A DNA stretch of 64,000 bases from Zelopaecilomyces penicillatus (Eukaryota > Ascomycota > Sordariomycetes > Hypocreales > Pseudodiploosporaceae). Both the position numbers and the translations under genes were made by a program. The stretch covers positions 2,790,001 to 2,854,000 of the forward strand of contig VCCP01000001.1 of NCBI GenBank assembly GCA_005765155.1, written 5' to 3'. The notes beneath the pieces were generated by a model. It was not told the DNA's origin. It ran no database searches and saw only the letters and a list, made by a program, of their open reading frames with translations. Of the stretch, positions 1 to 13,970 are shown one piece after another; the first letter of the stretch is position 1, and each line of letters begins with the position of its first letter.

Positions 1-1139
1 TTATAATCTTTAATTAATATTATTTATTATTATTTTTTATTATAATAAGTTTATTTAAATCTTTAATTATTATATTTTAAAGATTAATATAAATAAAAGC
101 TATATATTTTATAAAATTAAAAATTAAATTTAATAATATTAAAATAATACTTAATTAATTTAATTATTTTAATAATAAATCTTAAAAAAAGTTATTTATT
201 ATATAATATATTAACTTTAATTTTAAAGATTAATTTAATTAAAATTAATAGTTTTAAAAAGCTAATTAAAATTATATATTAATCTTAAAACTATTAATTT
301 AATAATTAAAATTAAATAAAATTTATTATCTTTTAATTATTAATAGCTTTATAAATTATATATTAATATAATAATATAATTTATAAAATATTATATAATA
401 TTAAATATTCTTATTATAATTCTTTTATATTATTTAATTATCTTTTATAATCTTTAAATATTAATATTTTTTAATTATTAAAAATAGCTTATTAAAAGAC
501 TATTTAAAAACTCTTTTTAAAAATAATCTTATATTTTTATATCTTAATTTTCTCTTTATTTTAATATATTTATAATAAAGGGTTTATAATTTATAATATT
601 ATAAACAGTTTTTTAATAAATAATATTAAAAATAATAAATCTAGTTTATATTATTTAATTATTTAAAAATGCTTATTTATAAATTATTATTAATATTCTT
701 TAATATATTTATATATATAATTTTAATATATTAAGTTTAATAATATATAAAGATTTTTATTAAATAATTTATATAATTATAAAAGCTTTTATATTTAAAT
801 CTTATATTAATAACTTTCTTATTAATTATATAAAATATATAAATAAATTAATAAATAAAAGCAAATTAAAATAATCTTTAAAACCCTTAAAATAATTTAT
901 TATATACTTTAATCTTAATAATATTTATTAATAAAATTAAATAAATTAAAATAAAGATATTAAAAAAGAATAATAATATTAATTATTAATAATATATTAA
1001 AAAATTTATTTATTTATAAAAGAATTTAAAATCTAATAATAAAAGTTAAAATAATCTTTATAAATTAAAGAAAAAGGATTAAGCTTTAAAAAATAGCTTT
1101 TATATATATAAAGATTAAAAATATTTTAATAAGAGGAAA

Positions 1140-1500
1140 ACAATACATATAACAACACTAATACTACCCATAGAACTACAGAGTGATTTTAAGGTAATTA
1201 TATAGCCAGTATAATCTATAAGGATTAAATAAGTAAGAAAAGCTATAAAACAGTGATATAATAAATCGAATTTAAGGGATTAATTAATCATCCTATAACT
1301 GATCAGATAAAGAAGACAGCTTTTTAATAGCTAGTCTTTTAAATATACTGGAAAATTCTTGGGTAGAAGGGGAGAAAAAAAACTTAAATTCGATAATATC
1401 TGCCCATTCAAATGGCCTGGGTATAGCCTATCTATTTATACAGTTCAATCCCCTTAAGTACAGCTTATAAAGCTATAGCTTAATTAATTAGTAAGAGGGT
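1140..1500. other. Intermediate-composition patch in the AT block
   Basis: This patch has clearly more G and C than its surroundings, including GC-containing words such as tctgcccattcaaatgg near 1,400, but it has no open frame of useful length. It could be unique DNA partly mutated by RIP leakage or a younger repeat. I cannot assign a function. Confidence 0.4.
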
Positions 1501-1889
1501 ATATTTAACCTAGTTATTAAAATATCTTTTTTTAATTATTAAAATAAAGCTTTATTTAAGCTTTTAAATTAAAAAAAAGTTATCTTTATTATTTATAAAA
1601 TATATATATTAAGTATTTAATTAATCTTTAATTATATTTTTAAATAATTAAAGATCTTTTATAATATTTTAAAGGTTTTTTAAAAAATAATTAATAATAG
1701 CTTTATTAATTCTAATATAGATTTATATAAAGATTAAAATAATAAAAAAAAAGATATTAATTTATTAAAAATATATAAGAAAATATATTAAATATTATTT
1801 AATAAATATTAATAAATATTAAATATAATCTTTTTTATATTATTATAATCTAATATAAAATAATAAAATATAAAACCTTTTATATATTT

Positions 1890-2260
1890 TTAATATATTA
1901 TTATTTTATTAATCTTATAATTATATTAAATTAAATATATTTAGATTAAATCCTTTATAAAATAGATAATCCCTTTTTATTTAATTAATAAAGAGGAAAA
2001 TATAAATAAAAATCTTTTATTCTTTTTTTAATTATTTATATTTATATTATATTATTATAGCTCTCTTTCTTTATTCTTTTATATATAATAAATCTTATCC
2101 TTATATCTTATAATTAATAAAGAATTAATATATTAGTTATAATATTTATATATTTATTATATTAAAGCTAAAGGGCTATTAGATTAATAGAGCTGGCTTA
2201 TAAGCCGGGTTTGTTTTATTAGTATATACTGCTTATAATATCTATATTGCTTTACTTATA
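1890..2260 (+). repeat. Left arm of a distant inverted repeat
   Basis: The reverse complement of this segment matches 19,003-19,370 over about 370 bp. The clearest core is the AGTATATACTGC word near 2,221, the adjacent stretch reading TTATAAGCCGGG (RIP-changed in the other copy), and the agctaaagggctattag segment near 2,165. Differences are mostly C/T and G/A. The arms could be LTRs of two elements in opposite orientation or the ends of one large element. Confidence 0.7.
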
Positions 2261-3085
2261 CTGTTTTAATATATTAATTAAAGATATATTAAGGATTAAT
2301 AAAATATATAAAAGAATATAATATTTAAGTTTATTATTTACTTTAAATAAATATATAATAATATAATCTTATAATTTTATAATCTTATATAATCTTTAAT
2401 AATTTTTTATTATATTATTTATATAATTAAAAAATAATATATATAAATATCTTTAATATATATATATATATATTAAATAAATATATTATTAAATAAATAA
2501 AGATCTTTTTATTATTAATTGATTAATTATAGATTAAATATTATAATATTTTAAGTTTTTTAATAAATTTTAAATTAATTAAAAAATATATTTTTTAATT
2601 AATCTTTTTAAAATCTTTATTTAAAAACTATATTAATAAATAATAATATTATTTAAAAAATTAATTTATAATATCTTTTTTTAATAAAGTTTTAATTTAA
2701 AATTTTAATTATATATTTAATTTATTAAATTTAATTTATAATTATAAATTAAAGCTTTAATTATATTTTTTATTTTTTTTTAAACTTATAATAAACTTTA
2801 TATATATTTATATATAATATAATTTATTTTTTATATTATAAAACTAAATAAAAAAGCTATACTTTTATAACTTAATTATATCTTTTATAAAACTATAATC
2901 TATCTTTATTAAATAATTAAGAAAGAGCTTAATTAATATATTATTAAATTAAAAGAGATAAGTTACTTCTATCAACTTCCACACTTATCAATGTCAGTCA
3001 AGTTATGATCAAACTGCTGAACGTTTTCAGTAACATCTATCTTTGGTCAAGAAAACCCCAACTGTCTCTTACCTTCATATCTAGA

Positions 3086-4047
3086 ATGTCTGTTATACAG
3101 GAGAGCGCACCACTTCTAGGCATCATTGCCGATAAAGAAACACTCGTCAGTCTATTTCCACCTGGAATCGATATGTTATTACTAGTTATTCATACTAATC
3201 CACTTATATTTTGATGTTCTAGGATCGTGCTCGTATCGTACCTTGTGCAGATTGTATACCTTTAATGGTCAACAAACCTGGTCATATGTGCCTTGACCAA
3301 ACAAGTATGTATTATCTATCTACTGAATCACTTTAGCGTGAAGTCTAATAGATTGATACTCTACAGATGGTGATGCGGAGTGCGCTTCATGTGCAAAGTC
3401 CGATAGTCCATGTGACCGTGTGAGTGCTTGCCGCTCCTACCTATATAACCTGGAAGTGCTGATGGTTGAATATGAAAACATGTGTAGATTGGAGCTCTAG
3501 CCGTCCATCCAGCTCGCCTTTTGGCAGCACATTCAAGGGATATCACCGCCTTGGGTTTATTTGTATACATTTTCCATCTAATCATGTGGTTTCTGTTACT
3601 AACTTGTTATATTTGTAGCCAACTACTCTGTGGTCGATTTATGCTGCAAGAGCTCAAGAAGCCCTTATTGGTAATCGTCTGCCCCGAAACGAATCCGTCG
3701 CTTTGCTCGCCGATTGGGCTGATCACATTTTTATCGAATCCTACTTTCATATGGAGTTTCCTAGTGGGATGGATAAGCTCAACTGGATGCATCAATATTT
3801 ACGGGATGCATTTAAGAGGACAGCGGATGGTGGAAGTGAACTTTGTGCGACGCTGAAGGATACAGGGCCCCTCCAAGATAGCCCGAGACGGCACACAATC
3901 AATTTCGATGGATGGTTCATAATAAAAGACACTGATATGTGGGCTCGGATAGGTGATATAAAGGCGGATTTCTACGAGATAGATCAACTTGATCTGCCAG
4001 CAGAATGTCTATTTTTCCCAGAATTTCACCTTAATAATACCAGATAG
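3086..4047 (+). CDS. Zn2Cys6-like hypothetical protein, five exons, in a GC island
   Basis: I read five exons: 3086-3145, 3223-3304, 3367-3419, 3488-3562 and 3619-4047 (699 bp, 232 aa, stop TAG). Introns are 77, 62, 68 and 56 bp with GT...AG ends; the first has a tactaat branch point and the third a gtgagt donor. Phase is kept across every junction. Six cysteines fall at residues 28, 31, 43, 53, 56 and 63 (C-x2-C-x11-C-x9-C-x2-C-x6-C), a wider-spaced relative of the fungal Zn2Cys6 cluster seen in many hypothetical fungal proteins. The remaining ~170 residues match nothing I recognise; exon 5 is rich in W, D and F. The start is the first ATG in the open frame after the AT border. The gene is enclosed on both sides by RIP-like DNA, so it may be a transferred or trapped single-copy gene. 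DNA binding is not shown. Exon 1 and its gtcagt donor are the least certain parts. Confidence 0.6.
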
Positions 4048-4914
4048 ATATCCAAGTAGATATCCGGTTAGCAGAGATGTTACAGCTTCTCATCTAGTTC
4101 AGATAGGGGATTTAGCTAAGCCTTTTATTCTTTTATTAATCTGCCTATATAAATATTATATATATTGTATTTAAATTTAAGAAAAGTATAATATTTATTA
4201 ATCTTTTAATTATTATAATTTATATTTATTAATTATTATAATAGTTTTTAAATTCTTTAAAATATTATAATTTATATATAAATAAATAATTAAATATATA
4301 AAAATTATTATTATAATTTTCTTAAAATTAATATAATTATATTTATATATATAAGTTATTATAATTTATATTATAATTTTTTTTTTAATTTAATATAATA
4401 TATATTTTTATTATTTATTTATTTATTTAAATAAATAAATTTAATTATAATATTTATTAATTTTTTAATTTTTTAGTTTTTTAATATAATAATTAATATT
4501 TTTTTTAAAAATAAATTATATTTTTTTAAATTAAATATTTAAAGATTTAATTTATATATATAAATAAAAATTATTTTAATTATTTTAAAATAATTATTAA
4601 ATATCTTAAAAATAATATATTAATTATATATTATATATTAAAGATTTTATAATTATATAAATAAATAAAAGAAATTTATTAAATAAATAAATAATTTATT
4701 ATATTTATAAAAAGAATTAATATTTAAAATAATTATAATATATATATTAAAGGATTTTTAATTAGGATTTATAATAAATAGATAAGAATTAATAATTATA
4801 TTAATAATAAAGCTTATATTTATTTCTAGATATTTTAAATAAATAATTTATAATACTATAAATAAAATATTAATTATATATTATTTATTATACTTTATAA
4901 TAGTATTATAACTA

Positions 4915-4926
4915 TCCCCCTTTTTT
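4915..4926 (-). other. Possible polypurine tract of the outer gypsy element
   Basis: On the minus strand this reads as a run of A then five G, a rare purine tract in this AT-only DNA. It lies about 3.7 kb downstream of the outer element's reverse transcriptase box, where a 3' polypurine tract would be expected. I did not find a convincing matching LTR pair, so this is weak. Confidence 0.25.
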
Positions 4927-7900
4927 ATTAAATATTAATCTAATATTTATAGGTTTTTATTTTAATTATATAGTTTTATTTTTATTATATATTTTTCTAG
5001 AAATTTAAGATATATATTTAAAGGTATTTATTTTTTAATATTATTTTACTTTTATTTCTTTAAATATTTTTAAATATCTTATTTTTTATATTTAATTTTT
5101 CTTTTTTTTTTAAATAAGTATTTCTTATTATAATCCCTTTAAATAGTTATTATAATAGCTAATAAAAGAGTTATAAACTCCTTTATATATATAATATAAA
5201 AATGTTATAATTAATCCTAATCTTTTATTATTAAATAGTATTAATATAATTATTATTTAAGATTAATAATTAAAAAGGATATAAAAGTAATAAATAATAA
5301 TAGCTTTTTTATTAAAATTAAAATAATTTAATATAGATTTATTATAGCTTTATTAATTTATTATATTAATTATATTAAATATAATAATAATTATAATATA
5401 TAAATTTATTATCATTTTTTATTAAAAGGTTTTATTAATAATTTAATTAAGCCTTTTATCCTTATATTTAATAATATTAAAAAGCTAATTAAAATCTTAG
5501 ATTTTTTAAAATAACTTAATTAATATATTATAATAAAAACTTAAAAAGAAGTATTTATTATTAATAAATAATATAATATTATTAAATTATTTATTAATAT
5601 TTATCTAGCTTTTAAAACTATTAAAACTATTTATTAATAGGAATTTAATTTAATTAATAATAAAAAGGTTATTGAGGTTATTTAAATTAAATATAATAAG
5701 CTTAAAATCTTTTAATACGAACTTTAATTATAAAAAAACTATAAATTAATAAACTATATCTACTCTTTTATATATATAATCTTTTTAATTTTATTAATTT
5801 ATTATTAATATTTATTAAAGCTTAATAAACCTTAATATTATTAAATATATAATAAATATATTTAATAATTAAATAAATAATATAATTATTATACTTTTAA
5901 ATTATATAATAATAATAAAGAATATATTATTTAATAATTAATTATATTTATTATTTTAAATATAATTTAAGATATATTTAATAAAAATAATATTATATTT
6001 AAAAAGATTATTAATAATATTATTATTTTTATTTAATTTATTAATATTTAAATAGTTTTTTATTTATATTTTATTAATTTTCTTTTAATTTTTTAAATTT
6101 TTACTTTATATAAATGTTTTTTATAAATTTTATAATATACCTTTAATATAATCCTTTATTTTTTTTTTAGATTCTTTAATTAATCTTTTTACTTTTATTT
6201 ATAATTTATTAAATATCTTTATTAGTTTTAGAGTATTAATATCTTTCTTTAAAACCTATTAATTATATTTTAAAAGCTAATTTTTTTATTTAATTAAATA
6301 AAAAAATCCTTTTTAAATTATAGCTTTATCTTTTATTACTTTAGTTTCTTAATTATTTTTATCTTTTAAATCTAATATTAATAGCCTATTATTAAAAGAA
6401 TCCTAGTATTATTTTTAAGGCTTTATTAATAATATATAAAAAATATTATAAATATATAAATATTAATTAAATAAAGCTAAATAATATATTTAAAAATTAA
6501 TTTATTAAAGAATTTAAAAAGGATTAATAAATCTAAGATTTAATGTTTTATTTATCTTTAAATAAAGATTTTTTATATTTAATATTATTATATCCCTTTT
6601 TTATAAGATTAAAGATTAATAAACTTTATTATAGCCTTTTATTTAGCTTTTTATTATCTTTTTTTATTTTATTATTAATTCTTTTTATAATTTTAAGAAT
6701 CTTTATATATAATATTCTATAATAAATAATTTATTTTTAAGATTAGAATTATCTTATATATACAATATAAGATTATAACCTATTAAAGCTTTATTTAAAA
6801 AGAGATTTATTATTAAAGAAGTAACTATATTATAAATAAATTATATTATATAAAATAAAGCTAATTAAGCTATTTATTTTTTTATTATAAAGTATTTTAA
6901 ATAATACTTTAATAGTTAATTTATATACTTAATTTATTTATTAATTTATAGATAAATTATAATTAAAAGATAATATTTTATATATAATTAATAATATAGC
7001 TTTAACTAGAAATTATTAATAAAAATTAAACCTTAATTAAAAATAATATCTTTTAATATATTAAAATATAATTTTATCTTTTAATAAAATAATTTAATTA
7101 GCTTTAATATTATAATTATAATATTTATAAAAAGAAATAAATAATATTTTATATATTAATTAATAATAATTAATATTATATTAATCTTTTTTTTATTATA
7201 AATAATTATTAATAAACTAATAATAAAATCTATAAAGATTTCTTTTAATAATCTATTAAGCTTTAATAATAATTCAAAGTATTTATATAATCTATAATAT
7301 TATATAATTATTTTTTAATAAATATTATAGCTTATAATATATTTATTAATATCTTAATATATTAAGTATTAATAAAATCTTTATTATAAAAGCTTAATAA
7401 TATATTTTATATTAAAATAATTTATTAAAGGATTATTATAATAAAGCTATAATAGCTTATTCCTTAATAATAAACTCTTAAAAATATAAATATAATCTTT
7501 AATTATTATTAATTTATTTATATTTATTAATTAAGATCTCTGATTTCTCTTTAATTTTATTATTAATAATTCCTTTTTTTATTTTAAGATTTTAAGATTT
7601 TTTAATTAAATTTTTATTAAAAGCTATAAAAATAGCTTAGAAATATTAATATTTAATTTAGTTTTATTATATATAGTTATTTATATTTTTAATTATAGAA
7701 AATCTTATTTATAATCTATTATAATCTTTATCTATTAATTTAAAAAGTATTTTAATATTAATAATTTCTTATTAATAATTTAGATATTTATTATTAATTT
7801 AATTAATTTTCTTTATAATAATAATAATAATTTAATATTAATTAAGGCTTTTTTATTTTAATAATTAAATCTATATAAAGATATATTAACTAGATTAGAT

Positions 7901-8649
7901 TTATTAAAATAATATTTTAAAATAAAATTATAAAGTATTAAAGCTATATATTAATATATTTATCTTTTTAATAATTTTAATTATAATATAAAGCCTTAAA
8001 GATTTTAATAATTAAATAAAACTTCTATTTATTTTATTAATTTATTAATATATCTTTATAAATATTAAAAGAAATATATTATAATAAATATTTCTTAATT
8101 AAATATATTATAATTTATATTTATAAAGATAAATTTTCTAGATTAAAAGGCTATTAAATATTAAATACCCTTATTATCCTATTATAATATTATTTCTATT
8201 ATTATATATTTTAAAGTATTTATTTTAAGTTATATTTAATATTATAAATTAAAATATCTTAATAAAAATACTTTTTAAAATACTTATTTAAAATATTAAA
8301 AAAAATATTTTTTATTATTATTTAAGGATATATTTTTTAGTTTTTTTTTATTAATATTATTCTTAAATAATATATTTAATAACATAATAATATAATAATA
8401 CCTAAATATTTATAAATCTATAATAAAAATTATAGAATCCTAAAAAGATTTATATATCTTTATATATTTTTAATTCTTTTTATTTTATAATTATTATTAT
8501 TCTTTCTAGATTAATTAATATTCTTTTTATAAAAAGAAAATATCTTAAAAACTTTATTATTTTTTAATAAAAATAGTATTTTTTTAGATTTATATAGAGT
8601 TATATAATCTATAGCCTTTTTAAAATTTATTTTATATATAAAATATATT

Positions 8650-9265
8650 CTTTATAGATTTTTAAAAAGATTAAAATATTATTAAAATATATAATATAAA
8701 TAATATTAAATAATTTATTTAAAGCTTTATATATATAATATTAGAATATTATAAATATATTTATTAATTTTAAGGGTATATATAAATATTTATAATAATT
8801 ATAATAAATATAAAAAGCTATTTTTTATTTATTATTTTTTTTAATTTAGATTTAATAATATATATCTTTAATATTTATTTTTATAAAATATTCTATTTTT
8901 ATAATATAATTAAAAATCTTAAAAATAAATAATAAAATATAATAATTCTTATTTATTATCTTATTAAGATTATAATAATCTATATATAATTATAAGATTT
9001 TATCTTTTTTAAGAATAAATAAAATTAATACTTTTATAAAGCTTTTTAAAGAATAAATTTAATTTAATTTAATATTCTTTTTTAAATATATTTATAATTC
9101 TTAAAGCTTTTTTTATAATTATAAATAAATTACTTTATAAAAAGATAATATATCTAATAATAGATTAATTATATAATTTATCTTTTTATATATAGATAAA
9201 ATATTTATATTTTTTAAGATAAATATATCTAAGAATTCTTATAATTTTAATAATAATTCTTAAAT
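8650..9265 (-). pseudogene. Outer gypsy-like element: decayed pol, reverse transcriptase part
   Basis: Read on the minus strand, this contains the Ty3/gypsy RT order despite many stops. There is a leader block resembling the segment before RT, then the block equivalent to APxLFVKKKDGSLR-VDYR (about 9,060-8,960), then YFNNILIFLK near 8,675-8,690 at the place of YLDDILIFSK. Spacing between the blocks (about 310 bp) matches RT. Both catalytic aspartates of the box read as asparagine, the change expected from C-to-T on the opposite strand. The frame stops at the LTR of the inner element at 9,266 and appears to resume at 16,405, so the inner element landed inside this pol gene. It cannot encode a working enzyme. 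Confidence 0.75.
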
Positions 9266-9492
9266 ATTTATTAGATTTTAAGATAATTAAGAAGTAAATA
9301 AGATATAAAAAGCTATAATTAATTAAAAAGTTTATAGCTAGTTTATAATTAATAATGGTTTTTATTCTTATCCTTTTATTATATATCTTAAATCCTTTAT
9401 ATTAAAGTTTATTTATTTAAGGTTTAAGGAATTATATTTCTAGCCTTATTAATTAATCTTATTATAGCTTAAACTATTATAATATATAATAA
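9266..9492 (-). repeat. Left (3') LTR of inner gypsy-like element
   Basis: This is a direct copy of 16,178-16,404 at a fixed offset. Mismatches are G/A and C/T, for example around 9,283-9,310, 9,357 and 9,444. The outer edges are uncertain by a few bases. Confidence 0.8.
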
Positions 9493-12400
9493 GCTACTTT
9501 TTTTTTAAGGGTTATTCTTAGCTTTTAAAGGTATTTTATATCCTAAATATCTTCTTTTTTATATAAAGAAACCCTTTAAGATTTTATATTCTTAGCTTAT
9601 AATTTATCCTTATAATTAATAAGTAATTAATTTATAATCTATTAATAAGGAATTTTTTTATAATTAATAGTTTTAATATAGCTTAAAGTTAATATAAATA
9701 AATAAAGTATTTATTTATATTATTCTTAGAATCTTTTTATATCCTTTTTTATAATATTTAATAATACCTTTTATAGCCTAATTCTTATAATAGCTATAAG
9801 ATAAATAAGATAGCTATTTATTTTAGCTTTTACTCTTTAATATATATAACTTTAATTTATACTATAAGATTCTAATCTTTCTTCTTTCTTTTTTAAGCCT
9901 ATTTAAATTATATAAATATACTTTTTATTTATAATTATTATTTTTTTATTATAATTTTATAATAATTTTATTAAGATTAATTAAATATAATAAAATTATT
10001 ATCTTTTTCTTTTTTTTATAATATAATCTTAATATAAATAATTCTATTTTTTTTAATAATTAATTTATAATTAATTTTAATAATACTTTTTATATATATT
10101 ATCTTTAGGTATTAATTAATTAATATATTAATAAAAAGATTAAGAAAGAAGGTAATATCCCTTTCCTTATCTATAAATTTAAGGCTAATTATAGATTTCT
10201 TTATAATATTATAATATTCTTAAAATTAATTAATTATTATAATTATTTTTATTAAATATTCTTATTATATATTTAATAATAAGGATTATATTTATATAAG
10301 TATTATAATTTAAATCTAATTATTTTATTATTAATTTATTATTATAGCTTTAAAGTAATAATTATAAGGCCTTTAAAAAGTTAATAAAGATATATAAAGT
10401 ATTAAAAAGTATTAATTCTATTATAGATTTCTAGTTTATTATTAATAAATTTATTATTAATTTATAATCTAAAAGAAACTAGATATTATATTATTAAAGA
10501 TTAATTAAATACTTTTATATTAATCTTATATTAATATAAATAAATCTATTATTATTATATATATTTTATTTAAATTTAATATAATCTTTTTATTAATTTA
10601 TTATTAAGCTATTATTATAATTATTATTATAAATAAGATTATTATAATAATATATAATATAATTATTAATTTATTAAAAATATTTATTAATATTAATTAA
10701 AATATATAAGTTATTATTAAGGCCTAATAGTTATATCTTTTTATAAGTATTTATTATAACTAGTATATTAATTTATTATTAATTCTATATAAAATATAAA
10801 GTATAAGAAGATTAAATATAACCTTAATAAGATAATTAAATCTTAATATCTATTCTTTTATTTAAAGGATTTAAAGAAGAATAATAATAATAATAAAAAA
10901 AAGATAAAGGCCTTTAAGGAAAAATAGAGTATTTATTATATATTTACTAATTATTTATTAGATTAGGCTGGTTCTTTTTTTATTTTAAGATTTATTTTTA
11001 ATCTTAAAGCCTTTTAACTTTTTTTTAAAAATAATAATAAATTAATTTTATCTTTTATTTATTATAAATATATTATTTATTTATTATTTATTTCTTTTAA
11101 AATACTTTATTATAATTCTTTTATATAATTAAATTTAAAAATTATAATCTTTTAATCTAAGAATTTTTAGATTTTAAATAATCTTTTTATTTAATTAAAT
11201 ATTTTTATTTTTTATTATTTTTATAAATTATTAATTATTTAATCTTATATATAGTTTTATCTTTAATTATAATATCTTTTTATAAATTTATTAATACTTT
11301 ATTATTATATTCCTTTAATATTAAAAAAAGGAATATATTATAAATATATATTATATTAAATAATTTTAGTTTATATATTAGCTTATATTTATTAATAATC
11401 TTAATTATTATAAAAGATTTTAAATATTTTATAGCTAGCTTTTTATTAGATTTTCTTAGCTTAAGATTCTTTATTAATAATAGAATCTATTATTTTAATC
11501 TAAATTCTTTTTTTATATACTTTATATTATAATATTTTATATAAGATTCTTAAGCTTTAATAAGGTATTTCTTAATAACCTTTAGATAGTTATAAACTTT
11601 TTATAACCTTAACTTTTCTTATTTATTTATTATTTTTAATTCTTCTTTTATTATATTAAGGCCTTTTAATTTAAAATCTTATAATATTTTTATAAAGGAT
11701 TTTCTAATATCTATATAATAGCCTATATTATATATAAATTATATTAATAATAATTAATCTATTTAATTAATCTATTATAAGGCTTTATATATTTATAAAT
11801 AATATTTAATATCTTAATTTATTTATTTAATTTATTTATCTATTTATAAATAAAATATAGTATTAAATTGCCTTTTTATTATAATTAAATAATAGAATAT
11901 TCTTTAATATTTATTTATAAATAAGAAACCTTTATTAATTATAATATCTTTAAATACTTTATAATCTTTAAATATCTTATTTAATATAATATCTATTAAT
12001 CCTTTTATAATAAAGGTTTTTTATATTATTATAAATATATAATATTTTATTAGATAATCTATAATAATTAAAATTATATTTTTTATTTTTTTATTTATAT
12101 TTATAATCTTTAATAAATTAATAATAAAATTTATTAAGAATTCTTAAAAGGGTTTATTTAATATTAATAATATAATAAATTTATTATAAGGTAGGTATTA
12201 TTTATCTTTATTTATTTAATATTTATAATAAAAGTATATATATTAAATAATATTATTCTTTATCTTTTTTTAAATATATTATAATCTAGCTTATTTAATT
12301 ATATAATTAACTCTTTAATATCCTATAATAAAGTTATTATAAATAAATATTAGGATTTCTTTTTATATATCCTTAGATATATAAATATAATCCTATTATA

Positions 12401-13599
12401 ATAAAAGGCTTTTAGAATCTAAGTATTAATATCTTTATTTAATTCTTAAAAGTTTATTATTATCTTATAGCTTATTAATTATATTTTTATTTTAGGATTA
12501 TCTTTTTAAGCTTTCTTTAATATATCTTTTAATAGTTTATTTAATTTATTAAATACTTTTTTAATTATAAATCTTTTAATTATATAATTAATTTATAGCC
12601 TTTTTATTAATAATTCTTATATTAATATTTTTATTATTTTATTTTCTAATCTTTTATAATATAATTTATAAATAATCTTTTATAATTTAATAATAATAAT
12701 TCTTTTATTATTATTAATATTTAATCTATCTTTATATAATATCTTATAATTTATAAATTTAATTAAGAATCTAAATAATTATATATATTAAGCTTTTTAT
12801 ATATTTATAATATTATAGTATTTAGGTTAATATAATAATATATTTATAGGGTTTATATTTCTTAATTTATATTTAATATAAAAATTAAAAGAATAAAGCT
12901 TATTTAAGGCTAAGATTTGATAGATATTTAATTTTAGTTTTATAATAAGATATTTATAATTTAAATAATTTATTAGGATTTATATTTAATATTTATTATA
13001 AGCTAGATAATACCTTTATATCTAGAATAATTTTATAATAATTAAAAGCTTTTAATTAAGAGTATAATATTATATCTTTATTTTATTAAGCTTTTATAAT
13101 ATATATATTATAAGATAATAATAATCTTTATATAGCTATAATAAAACTACTTTAATAATAAATCCTAAAGTATTTATTTTAATATAGATTCTTATTTTTA
13201 GATTAAAATATTTAAGGATAAAGGCTTTAATAAATACCTTTCTTAGCTATATAAATACTATTATCTTATAATTATCTATTTAAACTCTATTAATTATCTT
13301 AAGTTTTTCTTTTAATAGATTATTTAAAAGAATAGCTAATTTAATATAACTTTTAATAAAATAATAATAATAGCTTATAAACCCTAAAAATACTAGGATT
13401 TCTTTAATTATTTTAGATATTTTTTAATTTATAATAGCTTTAATATAATCTTATTTTATTATAATACCTTCTTTAAAATTATAAAGCCTAAAAAGCTTAT
13501 TTAATTAATTAAAAAAGTATATTTCTTTAAATTAATATATAAATCTATTTTTTCTAATTATTTAAGGATATTATAAATATATTATTTATAATTCTTAGG

Positions 13600-13970
13600 G
13601 TTTTTATTATATATTAATATATTATTAAAATATATTATATAAATTATATTTATTAATCTTTTTAAGGTTTTATTAATATATTCTTAAAAAGTTATAAAGA
13701 TATTAATAAATCTAAAAGATATTATTTTATATTTAAAGTATTTATAATAATAATAAAAAGTGGTTTATTATTTATTATTTCTTTTAATTTAAATTCTATA
13801 ATATATATTCTTTATATTTAGTTTTATAAATATATAATCTTCTTTTAATCTTTTTAGGATCTTATTAATAAATAATAAGGATATTTTATTTTTAATTATT
13901 ATTTTATTTAAATCTTTATAATTAATATAAAATCTAAGCTTTTTATTTAATTTAAATATAAAAAGGATTA
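13600..13970 (-). pseudogene. Inner gypsy-like element: decayed reverse transcriptase
   Basis: The minus strand reads LNKKLRFYINYKDLNK (for KKDGKLRFCVDYRxLNK) near 13,920-13,960, followed by a block matching ITIKNRYPLPLINEIL and by FIKLNIKNIYYRI (for FTKLDLKDAYHRI). IYFNNILIYNK (for VYLDDILIFSK) lies near 13,610-13,640. The order and spacing are those of Ty3/gypsy RT. Aspartates in the LDL and YLDD motifs read as asparagine, and stops interrupt the frame, as expected after RIP. Gag and protease would lie to the right, and RNase H and integrase to the left, but I could not read them with confidence. Confidence 0.85.
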
